The translations under genes and the position numbers were made by a program. Under the pieces are notes generated by a model that saw only the letters and a list, made by a program, of their open reading frames with translations, searched no databases and was not told the DNA's origin. Below, piece after piece: positions 1 to 11,408 of a DNA stretch of 64,000 nt; position 1 is the stretch's first letter, and each line of letters opens with the position of its first letter. Origin of the DNA: Ornithodoros turicata (lineage: Eukaryota > Arthropoda > Arachnida > Ixodida > Argasidae); assembly GCF_037126465.1 (NCBI RefSeq), contig NC_088203.1, forward strand, positions 55,527,581-55,591,580, read 5' to 3'.

Positions 1-1204
1 AAATGAACCATTACAATTGTAATCATGAACACCACTATGGAAATAGATGGCTTACTGGACGGTAGAAATGGCTGCCCCTCGCAGATCACTGGTTCAACGG
101 ATCCACCCACATATAGGAAAATTTTCTCCCTGAAAAGGTGTACATGGTGAGTTTCACCATAACTTATCGGCAATAACCTTGTGAGGTTACCTGCGTAAGA
201 GAGGTTTACGTCCGCGCGATGCAGTAAAGGTTCAAAGGGAGAGGCTTTGCAACTTGTCTCCCTGCAATTTATGTTTCATGCAACTGCATATGTTACATGT
301 GACAGTGTGCTTTGCGCACGTCGAACGTATGCTCATTAATCTTTTCTGTGCTATTTTCCTATTTGCGCTATCGGAATTACTGAAGCATGAGTCCTCAAAA
401 CTCATTGCGTAACACAAAATTACAGGGGCAGCACAGTACAACACGACTACCTTATAACAGCTTTATCTAACCGACGTCCGCTCTAGGTGTCTGAAGGTTT
501 GCTAGAACCACGTCTCCTAGTTCTTTCTTTGCGAGGTCCGGGATGTAGCCTGGCATCTTTATAGCCTTTGTCCCTGCTGCGCCATAAAAATGTCGTCTGC
601 TGCGTCATCATCATCATCGTCGACTGGCCTCCATTATTTTACGGGCTTTTTCGTCGTCTTACTGCCCTTTCGTGGAAGGCCACGCAGTGTGCCATATAAA
701 GAGAATGGTGAAAAAAGTGGAATTTCTGGGTCACTTGGGGAGACTTGGTGTGATCGCCCAGGTTGACACCTAAAGCCGATATCGGTGAAATAAAGTCAGT
801 TGTGCTGTGCCGTCCCTGTAATTTTGTGTTACTCCATGAGTTTTGTGGAATCAATTAACTCACTCGCACCCGTGTTCTTCTGGAGGAAATGAGTTACAAA
901 CGAAAATGTGGCTGTAGCCACATTTTCGCTCTCTCTTCATTCTCCACTCTCGCCACTCTTAAAAATAATCTAGTAGGTGTCACTAGCAAAGAGGTAGTAA
1001 CCACTACCTTACTACCTTACTAGTTACTACCTTGCTAGTGAGGAACACGTTACTAGCCTAGCAGTCTACTGACAGTTACTAGGCATCAAGCAAAAGTTAA
1101 TTGTTAGTAACTGTTACCAGATATAGTGCATAGTAAGGATTACTAGGTCTCTGCATTACGTAATAGCTCTCTAAAATATGGATGAATTACGAACAACTTA
1201 GTGG
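1..1204. other. Intergenic sequence, no gene recognised
   Basis: I see no convincing coding exon here. Around 575-620 there is a short CGCCATAAAAATG then CATC-repeat stretch that resembles the 3' tail of a non-LTR element. From about 965 to 1135 the sequence is dominated by short direct and inverted repeats of the TAGTAAC / GTTACTA / CTTACTA type, which could be a decayed inverted-repeat element. Nothing further can be supported. Confidence 0.4.
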
Positions 1205-3332
1205 TCAGCTTGTACAGTTAGACCGTTTAAGGGCAGAAATTAAACTTGGAGCAATGGGAGATATTGGGCCCGTCGGATCAATTCCGAACATTCCTTCAAG
1301 AAAGCCGTACGTATTCTCGTTTCTTGGGCAGTATTTGACATTGAAGGTCCAGTACACAGCCAACACTAACACCACACCCTTAATGACATCAGTACATTCG
1401 ACATCCAGGTCCTCAAATGTACCTCTTGTATATGTTGCAGCATACAGTGGCTCTCCTTCGATGACGAGGGATGGGTACGTGTCTCGAAAAGGAAATTTTA
1501 AGCGTGATGTGTACTTCCCCATCTTAAAAAGGTCTCAGGCATATACAGTACTTCGCAATTTTTTCATGACATGTATCAACAAGTACAACTGTGCAGAAGA
1601 AAATTTTGAAGGACGAAAATTTCCTAGTAGGGCGATCGAAGCAGCTTGTCAGAAATGTCACAGGCCCTATGCATTTGCAATATCCCACAAATATGTTAAA
1701 AAGCATTACTCACAGGGCCCTTGAGGAAGTATGGCTGTTCCTTCAAAAGCCGAGAAATGGTTTTTTTGAACGCCGATGGCAAAACAATCTGAAAACGGAC
1801 AAATACAAGAGTAAAGGTTTTAGTATGTCCCAAAATTCGTCAATTCCTTCGCTTGCCTGACAAATCAATTGTAGCAGTCACATCATGGGTGTAAACAATT
1901 GCCAAACATTTTCTGAGCTGCACAAACTTTCATCGAAGTTGGACTCACGTTTCCAACCATCTTCCTGCAATGTAGAAAGGACACTATCCACTTCCAGAAC
2001 GGTGTGGCTGGCACTCTTCCGCTTGCGGTCAAGCTCACGACATTTCTCCCCTTTGACGTTACTGAATTCCAGCAATGCCTTGTCCGCATAAATGCTGTTT
2101 ATTCTGAAAAACTCCTTGTGTAGCTGTAATAAATGAATATGTTCACATTGGCCGTATTGCACACCAAAGAGAGCCCACTTTTTAATTAAAGATTGCATAC
2201 CATATCAGCACGACGCAGGGATAGATACTCAGCAAGGATATCATTTACTGATGGAGTCATCTCCTTAACCCATTGTTGGCGATGTGCAAACGTGGCAGCC
2301 ATCTGCCTCTCGAGGTTGTCAAGGTCAGGCTCTTGAGCACCGCTCAGTTCGAACTTCATGGCTTCTACGGTGGTGACGTGCAAGGCGTCATATTGCACCT
2401 GGTTGCCGGGATCTAATGCCAGGCTTGAGACCTGCAACGTAAAACAATATTTTCAAGAGAGGCATAGCAAATCGGGTTTTAATACAGTACGACAGTAAAA
2501 AAACTGAAACGAACATTTTCTGCTGTATAATACCTGGGTACGAAAATGTTGTCCAACCTGACGCTGCATAGCACCCAAAAATCTTTGCAGACTGAGTTGC
2601 TTATGTGTCATAAAAAACCTTGTCATAATCTACGTAGCCCTCCATTACAAGTACTGTTTTGGAGTGCTGAGCATATCAGTAAGTAACATTTTCAGATGCC
2701 TACTGTAGTACAACCACAACAGCACTACTGCCTCAGCCTCACCCTCCGGCAAAGTCTCTTGGGTGCTCCAGCTTGGGGTTCAGTGGGGTTCAGTCTTTTC
2801 TTTCCATATTTTGCTCGTGCCCTCTCTACTTCTGGCTGGTTGTGAATGTGCTTTCTCAAGTTCCCCATCTTGAATGTGAAGCTGACCTTCCAAGAGTCCT
2901 ATAAAAATTTGCTTTGTAACTTGTTTTTAAGCAAGTCAAAACAAAACACAACTTTGGGTTGCAACCATTACCATTGTGCTGGCACACACACTTTTTCTGA
3001 GAGGTAGCGAAGTGGCTCACCAAAGGAAACTTAGATAGTATGCATGCTGCTGAGAGAAAAGAAAGCTATTTGTCAGATTAAAAATCTGCGGAGGTGATGT
3101 CCATCACCCCGGCAGATTTTTAGTCTGACAAATAGCTTTCAAAGAAGAAGAAGAAGAAGAAAAAACAAAACAAGCGAAAATGCTTACGTAACCAGTTCCC
3201 ATGTGGTCCCGAAGGGATGGAAACCTCAGAACAAGCTTTCTTGCCGTTTGCTCGTACAGTCGTCCCGGGTAGCTGTGAATTCCGCGCACATTACCGCTCG
3301 CAAACTGCACCACTACATCATTACTTACAGGC
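1205..3332 (-). CDS. SAMD3-like multi-exon gene (uncharacterised, possibly decayed)
   Basis: Read on the minus strand, successive exons join at good splice signals. Exon A (about 3332-3188) encodes a YEQTARKLVLRFPSLRDHMG segment. Exon B (2898-2743) starts DSWKVSFTFKMGNLRKH. Exon C (2431-2201) contains HRQQWVKEMTPSVNDILAEY. Exon D starts at 2123 with LHKEFFRI. A terminal segment (about 1525-1205) has TYPSLVIEG and a hydrophobic AVYWTFNVKY...FLE block. This order (a 'YP.L.D....W...' element, an arginine-rich linker, 'R..W......V..IL.EYP', 'EF.RI', then a final Y.FN..Y...FLE motif) is what I know from SAMD3-like uncharacterised proteins. Molecular role unknown. The A-B, B-C and C-D joints keep frame. 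The last joint is unclear: a TGA lies just before the terminal segment, and exon D may end at a GTGAGT near 1950. The gene could therefore be a pseudogene or have another exon. The first coding exon is not identified. Confidence 0.55.
3058..3141. repeat. 84-bp near-perfect palindrome
   Basis: Two arms of about 29 bases (GAAAGCTATTTGTCAGAT... and its complement ending ...CTGACAAATAGCTTTC) flank a short GGTGATGTCCATCACC centre that is itself palindromic. The element lies in the intron between exons A and B of the SAMD3-like gene. It is probably a tiny foldback element or a hairpin-forming insertion. Confidence 0.75.
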
Positions 3333-4462
3333 TGTACGTCCTCAGGTCAGTCGTCACCCAGAAAACTATTCGTGCTTTTAACTGACTCGGAACACTCCCC
3401 ACAGCAACGTTTGCAATGCCGAGTTTGATATCTAGCGGCACTTCGGGAAGCTTGTACGCTCTCGACGCAGGCGGCCGGGAAAGCATCTATCTGGAAATGA
3501 CAATATGGCACGGTGATGCCATGATCGTACTAGCATTGCTCGGCGTGACCTCGTCACTGAAGAGAGATGTCAAGAAAGATGTCTTCATAGTACCTATTTT
3601 GTATGTGCGCCACTGAAACTCTTCATCAAATTCCTGTTCAACAGCTCACCTGCATTAGTGCAATTTTCATAATTACCAATATGTGCCTGTTACAAGTTAA
3701 AAGTAACTCAAATCAAAGGTTTCCCAGTCGAAAAAAACATCAGATCCGGTCTGGTGTGTTTTTTTGCTTTCACACCAGAGCGGGAAATCAGATATGTGTC
3801 TGGTGTGCTCTGATGTGTGACCTTGCCTGGCGTATCCTGATGTGTTGCCGTGCCTGGTGCGTACCTATGTGTTGGCGCACCCGGTGTGTACCACGTGTTG
3901 CCACGCCTGGTGCATGCCAACATGCTTCGTTCTGGTGTCTCATATCAGCAGACGTGTGGTGTTTCCGAGACAATGCACCAATATATATTACACTCAGAGC
4001 AGCGCACACTCAGCATACAGCGCGATGTGCAACAGAAATGTAGTCATATGTATGGTGTCCAAATGCAGTGTGTGAATGCAGGCTATATTCACACGCTTGC
4101 TTTCGCATGTAATATAACGTATTTTATGGTATTCATATGTGTAGCCTGCACTGGAACGTGCAACAAATGACAAGAGAACACCTGTTAGATGTTTTAACTT
4201 AGCTCTCTTTATTCGGGACCTCTATGTTGGTGTCATTCAGAGTGGGCTGGGTACCAGTGAACGCATCACGGCCGGTTTGGCCCTACTGCGTCTAAGCTCT
4301 GACGTCTTCTGTGAAAGTCAAAGCCTGGTCTTCTTGCTTGCTTTAGCTGTCTCTTCCTCTGTGTATCCCCTTCTTGATGCATAATGCTTGAAGGAGGCTG
4401 TAAAAACATGTGTAGGGGTTACTTTTGTTTTCTTCTCGGTTTCGGAAACCCTCAGCCACAAA
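3333..4462. repeat. Non-coding stretch with CTGGTGTG minisatellite (about 3740-3960)
   Basis: No gene recognised. From about 3740 to 3960 a degenerate 25-30 bp repeat recurs with the core CCTGGTGTGTACC / GTGTTGCC; it also contains a CTGGTGTG...CACACCAG inverted pair. A related motif in opposite orientation occurs at 63,040-63,230. The remainder (3960-4462) shows nothing I can identify. Confidence 0.55.
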
Positions 4463-5012
4463 TGTAAACACACAGTGAAGCTTTCAACCGCGAACACAAC
4501 AAGCTTTCATGCAGTTGGCTGCATTTCATCAGGTGTAAAAAAAGGTGGACTGTGGACACACAAAACGTATCACCCCACATGAGCGCTGTGGGAGAGGGTG
4601 GGTGGCCAGCATGTGAAAAAAAAAGAGAGAGAGAAGAAAAGGCATGGGAAAGACCTGCTCGCGGAAGACACTTGGGTACACCGTGGCAAACAGGCAAAAG
4701 CTTGCATACTTTTGCCTGTTTGCCGCGTACAGAGTGCGCAGTACTGCCGCCGACCACCTTTTCTCCCATTTTTCTTTGAGCGGCCCTCATTGCAAAGTGT
4801 CTTCCGCCAGCAGGTCTTTCCCATATATATTTTTTTTCTTTTTTTTTGTCGCGTGTGCGTTTACTGGCCACCCACCCTCTACCACCGGGCCCACGGGGGG
4901 CGACAGGTCGATATATACTGTTTGTGATGTCATATTTTCTTTACACCTGACCACTGCATGACAGCTCGTGTTTTATTGCACAGTTGAAAGCTTCACTATG
5001 TGTTTACATTTC
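4463..5012. mobile_element. Foldback (palindromic) element, about 550 bp
   Basis: The outer ends AAATGTAAACACACAGTGAA and TTCACTATGTGTTTACATTT are inverted copies. Pairing continues inward (GGGTGGGTGGCCAG with CTGGCCACCCACCC; GACCTGCTCGCGGAAGACAC with GTGTCTTCCGCCAGCAGGTC) to a perfect core of GGCAAACAGGCAAAAG and its complement near 4704. The open frames across this region on both strands are by-products of the palindrome. It is a non-autonomous foldback or MITE-like repeat; I did not find a target duplication. Confidence 0.7.
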
Positions 5013-5735
5013 TGCCCATGTGTTCCGGCCACAGACTGACCCTGGATATACCTTAGCTATAAGAAACCCTGTATAATGTGACCTGCGGATGGTAATATGG
5101 TGCACTTACCTCTTAGTGCTTCCACTTATTTAAGGAGTTAGTGGTTTCTGGGGGACCTTCTCTCCTCCTTCAGCCAGGAACCTATTCCATCGGGTCCCCG
5201 TGAAGCTCCTCTGAGCCAAAGCCTCCACCGACCATATGGCAGAGGCAGCCCGATTCACAAAGTGCTGGTCCCTGTGATGCTCATTAGGCGACTTTGCTTA
5301 TGATTACTCCGTTTGCAACGTGCATCTGCGAATTAGAACAAAAATTATATTAGAATACCCCGTAATTAGGTTACGATTTAGGAGACGAATGACCAGTTAA
5401 TGACCACATTCTGACATTATTCAGCTTGAGCCTGCTCCCACCCTACGATCCTCCGTGTAGGAGAACGTAGCATATGTGCCACCTTCCTGACACGGTGCAG
5501 ACGCAGGTCCAGTGCCGCTGGATGCATCTTTATTGACTAGTGCAGCTGTGGCAGCTGCTACTGTCTCTTCAATATCTCTTCAATACTGTCTCTTCAATAT
5601 CCAGTGGAGGTGGAGTTGCACACTCAGGAAAGGCAGGTTCCTCGAGAGGGCCATGTGCTGCCATGATAAAAGGTCATATGCAGTGGAAGTGGGATGCACA
5701 TCCACACACACACACAAAAGAAGAAAAGGCTACTG
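5013..5735. other. Non-coding stretch upstream of LINE A
   Basis: No protein family is recognisable. The segment may hold host intergenic sequence and, towards its right end, the beginning of the LINE A leader. A short (CA)n run lies at about 5700-5715. Confidence 0.3.
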
Positions 5736-5937
5736 AGGCCCCCGCAAGGGGCATCGGCTTATGCTGATGTTTGGTGAGTGGCGCCACCACGGACCCCAGC
5801 CCCCCAGTCCCAAGGTGTTATCCGTACCGTGCCGAGGGGATTTAAGGTGAAGGGTAGAAGCCTTGAACGGTGGCAGTCGGGGTCTTGGTCAAGCCCCGGC
5901 TGATGGGTTGTAACAACTCCAGGACCTTCCCACACGT

Positions 5938-7011
5938 ATGGACATGAAGTGTGGGCGACTTCAAGGAATGTCCGTGTATCAAACCTGCATGGTTAAAAAT
6001 TCAAACTCCTCGAAGAGCGCGGCCGCCAAACGGCCGCGGACCGAAGACCTTTCAGTTGTAACCAAGGGCTTCAGCCCAAAGTACATTGTTCTTACATCTA
6101 CCAGCAAAGATGGAAAAGAAAAATGCACACCATTAGGAAAAATGTCGCCTTTCTTTATCGAAAAGGCAATAAGATCACTTTCAAAGCATATCACTGAAAT
6201 CAAGAAAATGAGATCTGGGGACATACTAGTGAAATGTACATCAGAATCAGACTGCAACTACATACTGAATGCCAAAGAAATGATGAGGACACCCATTGCA
6301 GCCTCTTTGCACAAAACACTAAATACTTGCAGAGGAGTTATATCAGTTTCAGAACTGATAGATGTGCCAACAGAAGAGATCTTGGAAAATCTAAAAGAAC
6401 AAGAGGTGATTGATGTGCGGAAGATAAAGATCCGCAAGAATAATGAGTACATCACCACTAGAAACTTAGTAGTCACATTTGATCAACCTAAACTCCCCGA
6501 GAAGCTTAAGATTGGATACCTCTCAGCAGAAGTTAGGCCGTATATTCCAAATCCTTTGCGCTGCTTCAGGTGTAATAGATTTGGGCATGCGGCTGATGCC
6601 TGTCGAGGTTCACCTTGCTGTGCACGCTGTGGCCAACCCCAGCATGAAACAAAGGATTGCAAGGGCTCTTGTAGTTGTGTTAAGTGCTCAGGGGACCATC
6701 CATCATACTCCCGATCATGTCCGAAATGGAAGCTTGAAAAAGAAATATTACACATTAAGGTGACACAAAACTTCACCTACCCTGAGGCAAGAAAGAAAGC
6801 ATCTCCGTTTATCTTTGAAAAATCATTCGCTTCCGTAATAAAAGAAAAGCCCAAAATGTCAACATGTGCAACTCAAACTGAGATAGAATCAGTACAAAAA
6901 ATCCACAAGAAAAGCAAACCGACACTATTTTTCCTCCCACACAGAGCAGCACACCTACAGTGCTGCTACCACCTCACATTCCCACATGGAAGGTTCCATG
7001 GAGTGGAATGA
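5938..7011 (+). CDS. LINE A ORF1 (gag-like, three CCHC knuckles)
   Basis: A 357-residue open frame encodes the nucleic-acid-binding protein of a non-LTR element, expected to coat the element RNA. Three consecutive CX2C-type zinc knuckles lie at about residues 204-263: CFRCNRFGHAADAC, CARCGQPQHETKDC and CVKCSGDHPSYSRSC. They are preceded by a conserved AEVRPYIPNPLR segment and followed by a basic KLEKEILHIK stretch. The N-terminal half aligns by eye with the gag of LINEs B and C (SPFFIEKAI..., LNTCRGVISVSEL). The last 40 residues (after KKSKPTLFF) lose resemblance, suggesting a frameshift shortened the original C-terminus. ATG at 5938 is the first in frame; 5989 is an alternative. Confidence 0.75.
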   Translation: MDMKCGRLQGMSVYQTCMVKNSNSSKSAAAKRPRTEDLSVVTKGFSPKYIVLTSTSKDGKEKCTPLGKMSPFFIEKAIRSLSKHITEIKKMRSGDILVKCTSESDCNYILNAKEMMRTPIAASLHKTLNTCRGVISVSELIDVPTEEILENLKEQEVIDVRKIKIRKNNEYITTRNLVVTFDQPKLPEKLKIGYLSAEVRPYIPNPLRCFRCNRFGHAADACRGSPCCARCGQPQHETKDCKGSCSCVKCSGDHPSYSRSCPKWKLEKEILHIKVTQNFTYPEARKKASPFIFEKSFASVIKEKPKMSTCATQTEIESVQKIHKKSKPTLFFLPHRAAHLQCCYHLTFPHGRFHGVE

Positions 7012-7258
7012 TTGAGGACTCGAGCTCTGAACTGTCCTTTGCCAGTTAGGGCTCACATCCACAAAGAAAGCATAAAGCTGGCTTGTCTGCCAGCGGCTCA
7101 CTTCCTGATATTTCCGACAAAGAGCTGGCAGAAGCCAGAAAGAAAGCTCCAAGGCAGAAAATAACTGCACCCAAAAAGACATGATCAGTCATCTTCACAC
7201 AGTAGGACACTTGCTGGGCTGCTACTTCCTGGTATGTTTGCTTTGTAACACATATGCT

Positions 7259-9925
7259 ATGGGTCAATCAGTTCTCCAGTGGAATTGCCGGGGATTCACT
7301 TCCAACATAGATGATGTTAACAATCTTCTTGACAGGTACGACACACTCTGTTTTTGTCTGCAAGAGACACACTTAAATGCGAAACATGAAAACCCAATCC
7401 GTCATTGCAATATCTTCAGGAAAGATCGTACAGATGCCACTCGTTCATCAGGTGGTGTGGCTATACTAACACCAAAATCCCTTCCTACCAAAAGCTTTCC
7501 AGAAGTAACAGATCTGGAGGCTGTGGCAGTCCAGATTTGCTTCCAAAGGATCATCACTGTCTGCTCCTTGTACCTACCTCCAAATATCAGAGTGAAAAAG
7601 AGGGAGCTGGAAGATCTATGTAACCAACTGCCTTCACCGTTTCTAATCCTAGGTGACCTCAATGCGCACAACCCTTTGTGGGGCAGTGCAAGAGCTGACA
7701 GACGAGGAAAGATGATTGAAGACGTCTTACTTAATACCTCTCTTTGCCTCGTAAATACAGGCACTCCAACTTACGTAAATGCAGCTACACAGGCCTTTTC
7801 GACAATAGATATATCTTTGTGTAGCTCATGTCTCTTTCAGTGCATAGACTGGGAAGTGAATGAGAACCCATATGGTAGTGATCACTTCCCGGTGGTCCCA
7901 AAATTCCGTAGTAGTTCAGTTAGTTTAACGACACGTCCACCACGATGGAAGTTGTCACAGGCAGATTGGACTTTATTCTAAAAAGAAGCTAATCTTGTGT
8001 CGTCATTCTTTGGATCTATGTCTGTTGAGCATGCAAATGATGTTGTAACGAGCACCATCATAAATGCAGCTAGAAAGTCCATTCCACAAACAAGTGGTCT
8101 CGTCCCCAGGCGTCCTAAACCTTGGTGGACGAGTGATTGTGAAAAGACTCGCAAGGAACAAAATCGTGCTTGGGGAATCTTCCGAAGGTACCCGACTGCA
8201 GCAAATTTACTTACAAAGCACGTTCCACCCGACGGCAAGCTAAGCGAGAATCGTGGAGGAATTTTATATAATCTCTAAACAATAACACACCTTCCAAAGT
8301 TGTATGGGACAGACTCAATAAGATCAAGGTTGGTTACGCGAGCTTCTCTGTTCCATTACTGCAAATAAGTGGTACACCCTGTCAGGGCATAGAGCAACAG
8401 GCAGACGCGCTCGGTGAATACTTCCAAAGTATCTCAAGCTCGTCACACTATAGCAATGAGTTCTTAAAAATAAAAAAGCAAGCTGAAAAAAACAACAACA
8501 GAATATTCCAAAGGGAACAGGTGACAAGTATGCATATAATATGCCGTTTACGATGACTGAACTGTTAAAAGCATTATCATAATCAAAATTCACAGCTCCT
8601 GGACCAGACCGCATCACATATACAATGCTCTGTCGATTGTCAAAGGAATCACTAGAGGGTCTTCTTCAATTCTTCAACGTCGTGTGGAAAGAGGGTCACC
8701 TTCCCTCCCGTTGGAAGGTTGCAACCATTATCCCAGTTTTAAAACCAGGGAAAGATCCATCAAATCCATCAAGCTACAGGCCCATAGCACTCACAAGTTG
8801 TCTTGGAAAAACTTTTGAGCGTATGATGAACAATCGTCTCGTTTATTACCTTGAGGAAAACGAATGTCTAGACCGTTACCAGTGTGGGTTCCGGGCTGCG
8901 TGCTCAACTACTGATCATCTCGTGCGGCTGGAAACAGTTATCAGGGAATCATTTGTCATGAGGCAGCATTGCCTCTCTGTCTTTTTTGACTTCGAAAAAG
9001 TTTATGATACCGCACGGCGCTATCGTATCTTGCGAGATCTATGCTCTATTTCGAATCCGTGGTCGCATGCTATGCTGCATCGCTGACTTTCTGGAAGGGA
9101 GAACATTCAGACTTCAACTTGGCACGGCCTTATCACGCCCATTTATACAGGAAAACGGTGTCCCACAAGGTTCTGTTCTGAGTGTCACACTCTTTATTGT
9201 TAAAATGAATTCCATTGCAAAGGTCAGCTACCCTTCTGTCAGCTATTCCTTGTACGTGGACGATATTAAAAAAAAGTTTGCAGTTCCGTTGACCCTGGTC
9301 GGTGCGAAAGACAGTTGCAGTTAACCATAAGCAAGTTAAGCAAATGGGCCAATGAAAATCGTTTTAAGTTCTCACCAGACAGAACAGTATGTGTTCCATT
9401 TTACAGACTAAGGGGGATAACACCCGAACCCAGGTTGAAATGAATGGGCATGATTTATCAGTCAAGTCAGAGTGCAAATTCTTAGGTGTTATGTTTGATA
9501 AAAAGCTCACCTTCTCGTCTCACATGAAATACCTCAGGACAAAATGCATGAAATCCTTAAATCTTCTAAAAGTGCTGTCGCACAGATCGTGGGGAGCAGA
9601 CAGAGCAACTCTACATCTCAATCTACATATCTACACATCTGAATCTACATATCAATTATTCGCTCCAAACTTGACTATGGCTTTGTGGTTTATGGCTCAG
9701 CACGTCAATCTGTCCAGAGATGTCTAGACCCCATTCACCACCAGGGTCTGAGACTGGTACTGGGAGCATTCCGCACCTCGCCAGTCGAAAGTCTCTACGT
9801 GGAATGTAACGAGTGGTCATTGAGTCGACGGAGATTCTACTTAGCATCTTCTTATGCATTAAAGGTCAGGGGATACCCATGTCACCCAGCCCTGCCGAGC
9901 ATCAACGGTACTCGTTTTGACTCAA
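7259..9925 (+). pseudogene. LINE A ORF2 remnant (endonuclease and RT)
   Basis: The frame opens at 7259 with SVLQWNCRG and runs as an apurinic-type endonuclease: CLQETHL with the catalytic Glu, SGGVAIL, CSLYLPPN, LGDLNAHNPLWGS and YGSDHFP. It meets a TAA at about 7979. The product then continues in other frames as the linker (PKPWWTSDC), RT palm (SYRPIALTSCLGKTFERM at about 8773), GVPQGSVLSV at 9160, YVDDI at about 9256 and LRLVLGAFRTSPVESLY at about 9746. At least four frameshifts or stops and a small deletion near 8205-8280 make it non-functional. Confidence 0.8.
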
Positions 9926-9930
9926 GCAGC

Positions 9931-10250
9931 ACAAAGGACAGGGGCGAAGCGGGTCCAGTATCGGGAAAGAATCCTACAAAGTCGGGGGCACGCCACCAGC
10001 CGATACCGGTCCCTCCTCCAGCTTGCAACACCGGGATGATTAGGGACCGACATCGGCAGCAAGTATTCGGTTCCAGCAGGTCCCCGACGGATCCCCGATA
10101 ATGCTGGCAGGGGCTCCCCCATGCATATTTTAGCATTAATTTGCTCATTTTTAAGAATTACAATAATTTCGAGTGTAAACAGTGTGTGTAGAGCCCAACA
10201 TTTTATTTTCGGAAAGGAAATAGACTGACACAACACTTCTAGCACCTCAA
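9931..10250. other. Unidentified insert or junction downstream of LINE A
   Basis: LINE A similarity stops at about 9925. The next 300 bases are GC-rich (CGCCACCAGCCGATACCGG and similar) and then AT-rich near 10,130-10,200. I recognise no domain. It may be the 3' part of another repeat that replaced the LINE tail. Confidence 0.3.
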
Positions 10251-10259
10251 TAGACTAAA

Positions 10260-10870
10260 CGACGAGTAGTGCATACTAAATAAGCAGTCTGCCTGCATCA
10301 CCCAATGCATGCCAATTGTGTCTGAAATGAAAAACAAAAAAAGAAGGGTATACAGAAATATGCAGCCTGTCCGCATAACTAGTCATTGGCAATGTAGCCT
10401 GAAAAAAAAAGGGTGGAAATGGTCTATACTAATATCCAGCCTGCCTGCGTAACCACTGGCCCTTCAATGGTGTCTCAAAAGGGGGGAAAAGTAAGAGGTG
10501 GTCTCTCAAAGGAAACAAAAAAGGTATGCAGTAGTAGGTAGTCTGCCTAACCACTTGCACTTCGGTAGTGGCCCAGGAAGAAATGAACGGCTTGTAGCAT
10601 TAATATTAGACGTAACGGTAAAATTGCTGCATGGGGGGAAATGGTATACAGTAATATGCAGCCTGCCTGCGTAACCACTGGCACGTCAACGGTGTCTCAA
10701 AAGAAAGAAAAAGTATACAGCAAGAGGCGGTGTGCCTGCACAAGTCGTGGTGTCTCAAAGAAAACAAAGTTATGCAGTAATAGGCAGTCTGCCTGTCTGC
10801 TCACGCTTCAGTACTGCCCAGACACAAAAAATGAATGGCATGTAATATTAAACGTAACGGAACAATTGCT
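10260..10870. repeat. Degenerate tandem array (GCCTGCCTGCGTAACCACTGGC units)
   Basis: Copies of a segment containing CAG(C/T)CTGCCTG...ACCACTGGC start near 10287, 10362, 10438, 10531, 10661, 10724 and 10788, with spacing of about 62-130 bases. Each is followed by ...GTGTCTCAAA and a purine-rich run. A longer unit is also repeated: the segment ending AACGTAACGG...AATTGCTGCATG occurs near 10575-10635 and again near 10821-10877, about 245 bases apart. This suggests a higher-order minisatellite. The small open frame at 10641-10889 is an artefact of it. Confidence 0.6.
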
Positions 10871-11408
10871 GCATGTCAGCACAAAATAGTCTGTGCACGG
10901 TATGTGGCCCGGCGTCGGGAACTTGGCGCCCCCATCGCCCGGCAGCAGCCGCGGTAGCCCCCTCCTGCATTCACGGTTGGGTCGCCGCAGGAGGGAGACC
11001 CCCACGTATAGCTGTGCGTGGCTGTCCCGTGTCTGGGGAAAGGGGGATCCTGGCGGTTGAGTGGAACCGGAGGTTGTGTCGGACCCTTCGGGGCCCCTCC
11101 GGGAAAGCAATACACCGCTTCGGCCCTTGCTTCCCATAGTCGGGTGGTCCTGGAAGGCCCGGCCAGGATTATTCAGGTAGTCGCCATCTCCATTTTCATT
11201 ACTTTCTCTTCCTTGGTCTCCTTCTTTTTCTCCTTTTCCTTTTTTCACCTTCTTTGGCGGCAAGGGTCAACCTTGGGCAGTCTTTCACTCTCCAGAAGCT
11301 GCACTAGGGTATAGTGCAGGGGAAGTGTTAACGTGCAGACCGTACGTTCCCCTGGTTGGGCTCGGTGGTGGGCGGCACCCCACTGCACTGAATTACTCAC
11401 ATCTCTTG

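Larger units (their letters stand above)
5736..9930 (+). mobile_element. LINE A: decayed I-type non-LTR retrotransposon
   Basis: A gag gene (5938-7011) is followed by a broken ORF2 with endonuclease and reverse transcriptase segments. The copy loses similarity after about 9925, within the linker between RT and RNase H, so the RNase H domain and 3' end are missing. The 5' end is unclear; 5736 is a guess from the change in base composition (ACTGAGGCCCCCGCAAGGGG). It differs in sequence from the better preserved LINEs B and C but has the same gene order, so it is a related subfamily. Confidence 0.7.

Noticed and set aside
1182..1724. 180-codon plus-strand open frame
   Set aside because: No recognisable motif, and the opposite strand carries a family-like terminal segment with compatible upstream exons.
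4552..4961. Overlapping 75-109 codon frames on both strands
   Set aside because: They mirror each other across the foldback palindrome centred near 4704.
7402..7764. 120-codon minus-strand frame
   Set aside because: Antisense shadow of the LINE A endonuclease; the plus strand carries the catalytic motifs.
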